Assembly (NCBI GenBank): GCA_001782045.1
Contig: MFNK01000004.1
Location: 1 to 8,799, forward strand
Length of the DNA: 8,799 bases
Direction of reading: 5' to 3'
DNA from: Candidatus Levybacteria bacterium RIFCSPHIGHO2_01_FULL_36_15b
GTDB taxonomy: Bacteria; Patescibacteria; Microgenomatia; Levybacterales; UBA12049
Shown here: positions 1-5,039 of the stretch, piece after piece
Layout: the number at the start of each line of letters is the position of its first letter
Position numbering within the stretch: the stretch's first letter is position 1
Notes under the pieces: generated by a model
Told to the model about the DNA's origin: nothing
The model's database searches: none
What the model saw: the letters and a program-made list of their open reading frames with translations, nothing else
Translations under genes and position numbers: made by a program

Positions 1-10
1 TTTATTGGAA

Positions 11-20
11 AAGGAGGTGA
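11..20 (+). promoter_or_regulatory. Strong Shine-Dalgarno site of the DUF1428 gene
   Basis: AAGGAGGTGA is a near-perfect anti-16S complement, 6 nt before the ATG at 27. It settles the start of that gene. It is unusual here, because the other genes have no Shine-Dalgarno and look leaderless. Confidence 0.85.
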
Positions 21-26
21 ATAATT

Positions 27-407
27 ATGGCAAAATATGTAGATGGGTTTGTGCTTGTAGTTCCAAAAGACAAAGCTGATGAATATAAAAAAATGGCAGA
101 AGGCGGTCGCGATACGTGGATGAAGCATGGCGCGCTTGAATACTATGAATGCCGTGGTGATGACCTTGTCCCACAAGAAATGGGCGGTGAGAAAGCACGT
201 GCATTCACTGAAATGACTGGAGCAAAAAGTGATGAGACAGTTTGGTTTTCTTTTATAGTCTTTAAATCCAAAAAACATCGAGATGAGGTCAATGCTAAAG
301 TGATGGAAGAAATGAACAAGAAGATGGAAGGAAACAAAGATATGCCCATGCCTTTTGACATGAAACGAATGGCTTACGGCGGTTTTCAAGTTGAAATAGA
401 AGGATAA
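27..407 (+). CDS. DUF1428 family protein (YbaA-like)
   Basis: The 126-residue protein matches the DUF1428 family along its length. It opens with KYVDGFVLVVPK, has the region HGALEYYECRGDDL (about 34-47) and a C-terminal MAYGGFQVEIEG strand. This is a small alpha/beta fold of the dimeric ferredoxin-like type. I know of no firmly established biochemical role, although members are often annotated as RNA-signal-recognition or YbaA-like proteins. The length is normal, and no signal peptide or membrane segment is visible. The start is fixed by the AAGGAGGTGA site 6 nt upstream. No promoter is visible in the 26 bases before it, so it may be the last gene of an upstream operon. A clear hairpin terminator follows at 425-454. 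Confidence 0.92.
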   Translation: MAKYVDGFVLVVPKDKADEYKKMAEGGRDTWMKHGALEYYECRGDDLVPQEMGGEKARAFTEMTGAKSDETVWFSFIVFKSKKHRDEVNAKVMEEMNKKMEGNKDMPMPFDMKRMAYGGFQVEIEG

Positions 408-424
408 ATGGATTTAAAAATATG

Positions 425-454
425 AAGCCACTCTCAATAATGAGGGTGGCTTTT
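425..454 (+). terminator. Intrinsic terminator after the DUF1428 gene
   Basis: AAGCCACTCTC (425-435) pairs with GAGGGTGGCTT (442-452) through one G-T pair, across a six-base AATAAT loop. A T run follows (451-454), but it is short. The hairpin starts 17 nt after the stop codon. Confidence 0.8.
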
Positions 455-550
455 AGTAATTAAGTAGTAAAAATGAGGTTCTAACTTCGTCCATCAGGCG
501 GAGCATTTGACTTTAGACTTTCATAGTAATCTTTAACTTCGTGACCACAA

Positions 551-576
551 GTGTACGTCGGAACTTTTGATATACT
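551..576 (+). repeat. Promoter-containing repeat A, copy 1, upstream of the phosphotransferase gene
   Basis: The segment starts GTGTACGTCGGAACTTTT and ends in the -10 box TATACT. It matches 5009-5033, upstream of the Tat-signal gene, with two substitutions and a one-base gap. Bases 557-568 (GTCGGAACTTTT) recur inverted after the gene at 1575-1586 with one mismatch. Confidence 0.7.
571..576 (+). promoter_or_regulatory. -10 box of the leaderless phosphotransferase promoter
   Basis: TATACT ends 8 nt before the ATG at 585, so transcription should begin at or next to the start codon. At 17-bp spacing the -35 position reads CAAGTG, which is poor. The GTGTACGT element just upstream may take its place. 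Confidence 0.65.
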
Positions 577-584
577 TTGCATAA

Positions 585-1565
585 ATGTCCAATTCTGACA
601 ACTCATTATCATCTCGACATGATACTTTTAATACTCCTGAAGATATCATTTTTAATTTAGTACAAAAAGCTACAAATTTATCTCCAATAAGTAGAAAAAA
701 AATAGTTAAAGGCTATGATAATGAAGTCTATGAAATAGAAACGAAAGAAGGAAATACTTCAATTATAAGGATAAAACATTTTGGCGAATCTAGTATGAAG
801 CAAGAGGAATGGGTAATTAATCAGTATAAAAATGCTGGTGTTCCTGTTCCTGAAGTATATAAAGTAGGTACTTTTCAAGTGAATGACAAAGAATATGAAT
901 ATATGATTCAAAAAAAAGTTGTCGGGCAACCATTAGGCGAAATAAAAAAACAACTTACTCCAGAACAATTAGATGAAATCTACGAAAGCGCCGGTAAAGC
1001 ACTGAGAAAGCTACACTCAGTAAAAGTAGACGGTTTTTATAAAAGGCATGAGAGTGGAATCTGGGATTTTACTGAATGGTATAAGTTAGCAAACTCTGAT
1101 GTAGTAGATCGGGGCAAAGAAAGTAGTTTCCTTATTCAAAGTGGATTTACTGAAGAAGAACTTAAACAAATGATCAAATATCTGGAAATATATAGAGATG
1201 AATTTACGTGTAAGCAACCTGTACTGTGTCATGGAGATTATTTAGAAGAACATATTTTTATTGATAATAATCTAAATATTATTGCAATTATTGATTTTGG
1301 AATGTATAGAGGGGATCATCCTATCCATGATTTTGCGCGCCTTTATATGGATGCTCGATTTATAAATATGGACAAATTTAGAAAAGGATATGGAGATAAT
1401 GAAATGTTTCATGATAGATTTGAAAAAAGATTATTACTTCATATGCTTGGAAATCAAATGGGACATGTAGCTCATTATGCACGAGAAGATATAAAACCTG
1501 AAGTAAAATATACAGCTGAAAGATTAAGAGAAACTTATGAAAAGTTAAATGGTATGGCTACATGA
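585..1565 (+). CDS. APH/choline-kinase-fold phosphotransferase family protein
   Basis: This 326-residue protein has the aminoglycoside phosphotransferase (APH) fold. Visible features are a nucleotide-binding segment at about 41-65 (VKGYDNEVYEIE, then IIRIK with a probable K64), a hinge near 105-112, the Brenner-type catalytic loop at 216-223 (HGDYLEEH, catalytic D218), and the metal-binding D237 in IIDFG, followed by HDFARL at 248-253. The usual loop reads HGDxxxxN. Here the metal-ligand Asn position is H223, which could alter metal coordination. The substrate cannot be read from sequence: sugar, aminoglycoside, macrolide, homoserine and choline kinases all share this fold, so it should not be called a resistance gene. 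The ATG is fixed by the -10 box 8 nt upstream. Repeat A precedes the gene and repeat B follows it. Confidence 0.85.
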   Translation: MSNSDNSLSSRHDTFNTPEDIIFNLVQKATNLSPISRKKIVKGYDNEVYEIETKEGNTSIIRIKHFGESSMKQEEWVINQYKNAGVPVPEVYKVGTFQVNDKEYEYMIQKKVVGQPLGEIKKQLTPEQLDEIYESAGKALRKLHSVKVDGFYKRHESGIWDFTEWYKLANSDVVDRGKESSFLIQSGFTEEELKQMIKYLEIYRDEFTCKQPVLCHGDYLEEHIFIDNNLNIIAIIDFGMYRGDHPIHDFARLYMDARFINMDKFRKGYGDNEMFHDRFEKRLLLHMLGNQMGHVAHYAREDIKPEVKYTAERLRETYEKLNGMAT

Positions 1566-1570
1566 GCTAG

Positions 1571-1607
1571 AATAAAAAGTTTCGACAAAGTCAACCAGAG
1601 CGAGCAT
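1571..1607. repeat. Intergenic repeat B, copy 1 (uninterrupted)
   Basis: The left part contains AAAAGTTTCGACAAAGTC and the right part is CAACCAGAGCGAGCAT, sharing one C. Copy 2 (6333-6433) matches 21 of 22 bases on the left and 16 of 16 on the right, but carries 64 extra bases between them. The copy starts 5 nt after the phosphotransferase stop codon. T-rich DNA follows (1614-1632), but I see no good terminator stem. Confidence 0.75.
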
Positions 1608-1693
1608 TTCTACGATTTTTTCGGATTTTTTTAAATCTATAATTAATCTTCATTCCCATTGATATGAAAATTCTAATCTACGTTTAGGCTAAG

Positions 1694-1722
1694 TTGACAA
1701 AAACAAATCTATGTTTTATACT
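1694..1722 (+). promoter_or_regulatory. Consensus sigma70-type promoter of the first Fic gene
   Basis: TTGACA (1694-1699) and TATACT (1717-1722) are separated by exactly 17 bp. This is the best -35/-10 pair in the window. The predicted start near 1729-1730 leaves a leader of about 22 nt with no Shine-Dalgarno, unlike the leaderless genes around it. Confidence 0.85.
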
Positions 1723-1735
1723 ACTAAACATAGAT
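1707..1735. promoter_or_regulatory. Inverted repeat around the -10 box: candidate operator
   Basis: ATCTATGTTT (1707-1716) and AAACATAGAT (1726-1735) are perfect 10-bp inverted repeats. The 9-bp centre contains the -10 box. A protein bound here would block RNA polymerase. The half-site ATCTATG returns at 1748-1754 over the start codon, with ATAGAT following at 1756-1761. The winged helix of the downstream Fic protein is a plausible binder by inference. Confidence 0.6.
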
Positions 1736-1754
1736 AAAAAATTAATTATCTATG
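1729..1754 (+). promoter_or_regulatory. Leader hairpin enclosing the Fic start codon
   Basis: CATAGATAA (1729-1737) is perfectly complementary to TTATCTATG (1746-1754), giving a 9-bp stem with an 8-base A/T loop. The last three bases of the stem are the ATG itself. The predicted transcription start lies at the base of the stem, so the folded RNA would hide the start codon. The stem is A/T-rich and only moderately stable. The same bases also serve as half-sites of the possible DNA operator. Confidence 0.5.
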
Positions 1755-2894
1755 GATAGATTTATGAGAACCGGTACATTTATTAATCAACTTGAGGGGA
1801 TTTCCAGATATACAGCCTTTATTCCGAATCAATTACCATTTGAGGTAAATATTGATCCTGAATTACAAACATTGCTTTCACGAGCAGATATTGCATTAGG
1901 CAGACTAGATGGTGTGGCCGATAGTTTACCGAAGGATATCGTCGATTTTTTTATATTAATGTATGTTAGAAAAGAAGCAACACTATCAAGCCAAATTGAA
2001 GGAACCCAAGCAACATTTATAGATGTTCTTAAAGCAGAGGCGAGAATAGAAAACGACGAAACACATAAAGATGTAGATGAAGTAATTAATTATATATCTG
2101 CGATGAATTATGGATTAGAGAGATTGCAAACAATTCCTTTGTCATTAAGAATAATTAAAGAAATACATAAAACACTATTGCATGGTGTTAGAGGAGAATG
2201 GAAAACTCCTGGAGAATTTAGAATATCTCAAAACTGGGTGGGTGGGAGTAATTTGCAAACAGCAAAATTTATCCCGCCTCCACACACAGAAGTGATGCGC
2301 TTAATGGCTAATATTGAGAATTATATGCATGATGATTCTTTAGTCCCGATGTTAATCAAAATCGGACTTATTCATGCGCAATTTGAAACAATACATCCTT
2401 TTTTAGATGGTAATGGACGAATTGGTAGATTACTGATTACGTTTTATCTTTGTCAACAAGGAATATTGAGAAAACAACTTCTATACTTATCTGATTTTTT
2501 TAAAGATCACAGACAAGATTACTATGACAGATTAAATGATTTTCGTAAAAAAGATGATATTGAAGGATGGCTCAAGTTTTTTATGCAGGGAATTATAGAT
2601 ACTTCAGAAAAATCTGTAGAAACTGCTAGAAAAATTAGAGAGTTAAGAGATCATCATTTAAATATAGTTGCTGGAATAGGTAAATCTTCTGAAAAAGGTA
2701 TGGTATTGCTGAAGGCTCTCTATAAAACCCCTATGGTAAGAATTAAGGATGTTGAAAAATTGGTATCCTTATCAAATCCTAATGCTCTCTTATTGGTAGA
2801 TAAATTTGTTAAAAAAGGAATATTAAATGAATTAACTGGTCAAAAAAGGAACAGAATTTTTTCTTATAAAGAGTATATCGGTTCATTTGAATAA
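1752..2894 (+). CDS. Fic family protein with C-terminal winged helix (class II architecture)
   Basis: The 380-residue protein has an N-terminal Fic_N-type region (about 20-100), a Fic core (about 110-285) and a C-terminal winged-helix domain (about 313-375). The Fic motif is complete: HPFLDGNGRIGR at 215-226, with catalytic H215, D219 and the phosphate-binding GNGR. The flap is near 161-177 (NWVGGSNLQTAKFIPPP). The inhibitory motif SSQIEG at 79-84 fits (S/T)xxxE(G/N), placing the inhibitory helix before the core, as in class II Fic proteins. Known members transfer AMP from ATP to Ser, Thr or Tyr hydroxyls of target proteins; the target here is unknown. The winged helix suggests DNA binding. 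The gene has a consensus promoter overlapped by inverted repeats that could serve in autoregulation. A possible in-frame alternative start is M5. Confidence 0.93.
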   Translation: MDRFMRTGTFINQLEGISRYTAFIPNQLPFEVNIDPELQTLLSRADIALGRLDGVADSLPKDIVDFFILMYVRKEATLSSQIEGTQATFIDVLKAEARIENDETHKDVDEVINYISAMNYGLERLQTIPLSLRIIKEIHKTLLHGVRGEWKTPGEFRISQNWVGGSNLQTAKFIPPPHTEVMRLMANIENYMHDDSLVPMLIKIGLIHAQFETIHPFLDGNGRIGRLLITFYLCQQGILRKQLLYLSDFFKDHRQDYYDRLNDFRKKDDIEGWLKFFMQGIIDTSEKSVETARKIRELRDHHLNIVAGIGKSSEKGMVLLKALYKTPMVRIKDVEKLVSLSNPNALLLVDKFVKKGILNELTGQKRNRIFSYKEYIGSFE

Positions 2895-2917
2895 TACTTT
2901 TGTAGTTTAATTATGAT

Positions 2918-2946
2918 AAGGAAAGCAGACGATTACTTTCCTTTCT
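2918..2946 (+). terminator. Probable intrinsic terminator after the first Fic gene
   Basis: AAGGAAAG (2918-2925) pairs perfectly with CTTTCCTT (2936-2943) across a 10-base loop, and a weak T-rich tail follows. It begins 24 nt after the stop codon. Confidence 0.6.
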
Positions 2947-3034
2947 AAATTTTCAAAATAATTTTTGCCGAGCCAGTCATAAGTTCGAAAATCATCCAAC
3001 TTAGTGAGCATCTTAAATAGATTGCCAGAACAAT

Positions 3035-3050
3035 CCAATAAATTTATTGG
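3035..3050. promoter_or_regulatory. 16-bp perfect palindrome, candidate operator
   Basis: CCAATAAATTTATTGG is a perfect palindrome 19 bp before the -35 box at 3070. Its left arm, CCAATAAAT, recurs at 3548-3556, 5 bp before the -35 box of the second Fic gene. The position suits a regulator site. The binding protein is unknown. Confidence 0.45.
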
Positions 3051-3069
3051 TTCAATAAACAAACTTCTA

Positions 3070-3097
3070 TTGATATTTTTTTACGTTAATATATAAT
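3070..3097 (+). promoter_or_regulatory. Leaderless promoter of the membrane-protein gene
   Basis: TTGATA (3070-3075) and a perfect TATAAT (3092-3097) are separated by 16 bp. The -10 box ends 8 nt before the ATG at 3106, and no Shine-Dalgarno is present. Confidence 0.75.
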
Positions 3098-3105
3098 AAA
3101 ATTAC

Positions 3106-3480
3106 ATGGCAACAACTAAAAAAAGCTTTTTAGACGCATATTCAAATGCTTCAGGTTTCGGTATTGTATTTTTAATCTTTGGGCTCGTTACACTTCTATT
3201 TGCAATTGTTGGAAATTCATTTGTCGAAGGTTCTCCAAAAAATTTAAGCATACTATCTCTTACAGAAGGAGTTCTTCTATTGACGACAGGTTACGGGCTT
3301 ATGAAAAGAAAGTTAATGGGAATCTATTCATTAGGTTTGCTGATTGCACTATCAATTATCCTATTTATTTATAATATGGGACAGGGTTTTAGCATTACTG
3401 AAAGTCTTAGTTATACACTCATAATCTATGCGATTCTTTTTATCTGGTTTTATTCTGCAAGGAATTCATTTCATAAATAA
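3106..3480 (+). CDS. Small four-helix membrane protein of unknown function
   Basis: This 124-residue protein is not recognised. It has four hydrophobic segments at about 17-37, 47-66, 70-90 and 101-117, so it should be an integral membrane protein. Short polar loops separate them: NSFVEGSPKN between helices 1 and 2, the basic MKRK near 67-69, and NMGQGFSITES between helices 3 and 4. The N-terminus carries KK at 5-6 and the C-terminus is short and basic. There is no cleavable signal, no cysteine pair and no catalytic motif, so it could be a small DoxX-like or DUF-type protein, but I cannot place it. The start is set by the TATAAT box 8 nt upstream. It lies between two Fic genes with its own promoter; a functional link is only suggested by position. 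Confidence 0.75.
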   Translation: MATTKKSFLDAYSNASGFGIVFLIFGLVTLLFAIVGNSFVEGSPKNLSILSLTEGVLLLTTGYGLMKRKLMGIYSLGLLIALSIILFIYNMGQGFSITESLSYTLIIYAILFIWFYSARNSFHK

Positions 3481-3561
3481 ATAGCATCTTAACCACTTTT
3501 CGGTTCGAGCAATATCCCAAGCGGGGAGCCAGATAGCACTTAATATACCAATAAATATCTC

Positions 3562-3589
3562 TTGATAAATCGTTTCAATATGATACGAT
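3562..3589 (+). promoter_or_regulatory. Probable leaderless promoter of the second Fic gene
   Basis: TTGATA (3562-3567) and the weak -10 TACGAT (3584-3589) are spaced 16 bp apart, and the ATG follows 7 nt later. GATAAT (3587-3592) is another possible -10, with a worse 19-bp spacer. CCAATAAAT lies just upstream at 3548-3556. Confidence 0.5.
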
Positions 3590-3596
3590 AATATGT

Positions 3597-4652
3597 ATGG
3601 ATGAGACGGTATTAACTACCAGGCAAAAATACATTCTTAATGTAATTAACCAGTCGGAAGGACTTCTTAGGGAAGAAATTCAGGAAAAAGTTTCTAAATT
3701 ATATCCCGTTTCAAAGCCAACGATTATAAGGGATCTTCATGTTTTATTGATTAAAAAACTGCTTAGTGTCACAGGGAAGGCTAGAGCTACAATCTATTTT
3801 CCCAAAGTTTCAAATAAGCTTCTTCGCGAGTTTAACCTTGAAAGATATTTCGCTGATGATCCAGATAATAGAACTGGTGCCAGAAAATCATTTGATTTTG
3901 AGATATTTAAAAATTTGCATGATTTATTGACGCCGGAAGAAATAAACATCTTAGATAAAGTGGCATTAAGTTTTGAAGAAAAGACAACTAAACTAAGTCC
4001 TGACCTTTTGAAAAGGGAACTGGAAAGGTTTGTTATTGAACTGTCTTGGAAATCATCCAAAATTGAAGGCAATACTTATACGCTGCTGGAAACAGAGTCT
4101 TTAATTAAGGAACAAAAAGAAGCAACTGGCAAAAGTAAAGATGAGGCAGTGATGATTCTTAATCATAAAGCAGCTTTTGAAGAAATACTAAAAGCAAAAA
4201 ATGACTTTAAAACTATTTCTGTTTCAGTAATTAACCAGCTGCATAATATTTTAACTAAAGGGTTAGGAATTTCTTCTGGTATCAGAAAACAAGCAGTGGG
4301 AATTACCGGAACAACTTATCACCCTCTTGATAATGAACATCAGACAAAAGAGGTTTTTGAACAAACGATTAATGTTGTAAATAGGAGTAAAAGCCCTTTT
4401 GAAAAGACCCTGATTGTTCATTTTATGATTCCTTATATTCAGCCGTATGCAGATGGTAACAAAAGAACTGCCAGAATGCTGACTAATGCGATTTTGTTAG
4501 CTTACGATTTATATCCACTTTCATATCGCAGTGTTGACGAAGACGAATTTAAAAAGGCTTTAATTTTGTTTTACGAGCAGGAAAGTATTTATGAAATCAA
4601 AAAATTGTTTATAGAACAGTTTAAGTTTGCCAATGAGACTTATTTTAGATAA
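3597..4652 (+). CDS. Fic-fold protein with N-terminal HTH and His-to-Gln change in the Fic motif
   Basis: The 351-residue protein starts with a DeoR-like winged helix (about 6-69; QEKVSKLYPVSKPTIIRDL resembles a recognition region), then a linker and a Fic core (about 140-345). The Fic motif reads QPYADGNKRTAR at 282-293. D286, G287, N288 and both arginines are kept, but the catalytic His is Gln (codon CAG at 4440-4442). The inhibitory motif SSKIEG at 153-158 still fits (S/T)xxxE(G/N). Since this His is the general base for AMP transfer, standard AMPylation should be lost or weak; a nucleotide-sensing regulator or a different reaction is possible. The rest of the gene is intact, with no sign of decay. 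Its architecture mirrors that of the Fic protein at 1752-2894, whose DNA-binding domain is at the other end. Confidence 0.85.
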   Translation: MDETVLTTRQKYILNVINQSEGLLREEIQEKVSKLYPVSKPTIIRDLHVLLIKKLLSVTGKARATIYFPKVSNKLLREFNLERYFADDPDNRTGARKSFDFEIFKNLHDLLTPEEINILDKVALSFEEKTTKLSPDLLKRELERFVIELSWKSSKIEGNTYTLLETESLIKEQKEATGKSKDEAVMILNHKAAFEEILKAKNDFKTISVSVINQLHNILTKGLGISSGIRKQAVGITGTTYHPLDNEHQTKEVFEQTINVVNRSKSPFEKTLIVHFMIPYIQPYADGNKRTARMLTNAILLAYDLYPLSYRSVDEDEFKKALILFYEQESIYEIKKLFIEQFKFANETYFR

Positions 4653-4690
4653 TTAAAGCTTTTCTTGCATTGACTGCTCCAACAGTAAAG

Positions 4691-4720
4691 TTGCTTTCTA
4701 GCTCTCTAGGTGAATATAAT
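4691..4720 (+). promoter_or_regulatory. Candidate leaderless promoter of a 41-residue gene
   Basis: A perfect TATAAT (4715-4720) ends exactly 6 nt before an ATG at 4727, the same geometry as at 5040 and 7250. A weak -35, TTGCTT (4691-4696), lies 18 bp upstream. A TATAAT can arise by chance in AT-rich DNA, so the support is moderate. Confidence 0.45.
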
Positions 4721-4726
4721 TTAAAA

Positions 4727-4852
4727 ATGGATAATAATATTTCCACGGCTAGACAAGAAAGATGGAATAAAGAAATGGGTGGAAATATAAAGGAAGCAAT
4801 AAAGACACAAAATTCTTCTTGTTCTGATTACCCTGAAACGCAAGTATTATAA
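4727..4852 (+). CDS. Candidate 41-residue leaderless small protein, unknown
   Basis: The reading frame starts MDNNISTARQERWNKEMGG, ends SDYPETQVL, and has no recognisable domain. It is polar, with a likely amphipathic helix from about residue 6 to 28, two cysteine-free thirds and one Cys near 32. There is no signal or membrane segment. The frame stays open upstream to 4649, and a TTG at 4670 would give 60 residues. I prefer the ATG at 4727 because the -10 box sits 6 nt before it, as in neighbouring genes. It could instead be the remnant of a longer gene, or chance. It lies in the 387-base spacer between the second Fic gene and the Tat-signal gene. Confidence 0.35.
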   Translation: MDNNISTARQERWNKEMGGNIKEAIKTQNSSCSDYPETQVL

Positions 4853-5008
4853 ATTTGGACTTTTTCTATTTCCTCTCTGATTTGACCTACAAGCCTAAAA
4901 TCTTCGAATGTCTTGATTAAACAAGCTAATTGCATGGTTATATTAGAGTTACGATTCTCGAGCCAATCAATTTAGACAACTACATCAATTTCGTCTTCTA
5001 AACCTTAG
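4853..5008. other. AT-rich spacer without a supported gene
   Basis: This stretch has T-rich DNA near 4859-4875 and no convincing terminator hairpin. A 35-codon antisense frame (4828-4935) reaches into it but lacks a promoter or a ribosome-binding site. Repeat A begins at its right edge. Confidence 0.4.
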
Positions 5009-5033
5009 GTGTACGTGGGAACTTTGTTATACT
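5009..5033 (+). repeat. Promoter-containing repeat A, copy 2, upstream of the Tat-signal gene
   Basis: The segment starts GTGTACGTGGGAACTTT and ends in TATACT. It differs from copy 1 (551-576) by two substitutions and one deleted base. Its inner part (5015-5026) is an imperfect inverse, 10 of 12, of 6337-6348 after the gene. Confidence 0.7.
5028..5033 (+). promoter_or_regulatory. -10 box of the leaderless Tat-signal gene
   Basis: TATACT ends 6 nt before the ATG at 5040, so the A of the ATG should be about the first transcribed base. There is no good -35 hexamer. The conserved GTGTACGT segment may act as an upstream recognition element. Confidence 0.65.
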
Positions 5034-5039
5034 GGATCT

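Noticed and set aside
143..361. Antisense open frames inside genes (also at 3794-4072, 6530-6745, 6699-6950 and 7822-8025)
   Set aside because: They lie wholly or almost wholly opposite well-supported genes, have no domains or promoters, and read as shadow frames.
585..1565. Calling the phosphotransferase an aminoglycoside-resistance gene
   Set aside because: The APH fold is shared by kinases of many substrates, and no subfamily-specific residues could be recognised.
4670..4852. 60-residue gene starting at the TTG at 4670
   Set aside because: No Shine-Dalgarno or -10 box supports that TTG, whereas the ATG at 4727 has a TATAAT 6 nt upstream.
4828..4935. Antisense 35-codon frame starting MQLACLIKTFEDFRLVG
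   Set aside because: It looks protein-like, but it has no promoter, no ribosome-binding site and no recognised homology, and it overlaps the candidate small gene.
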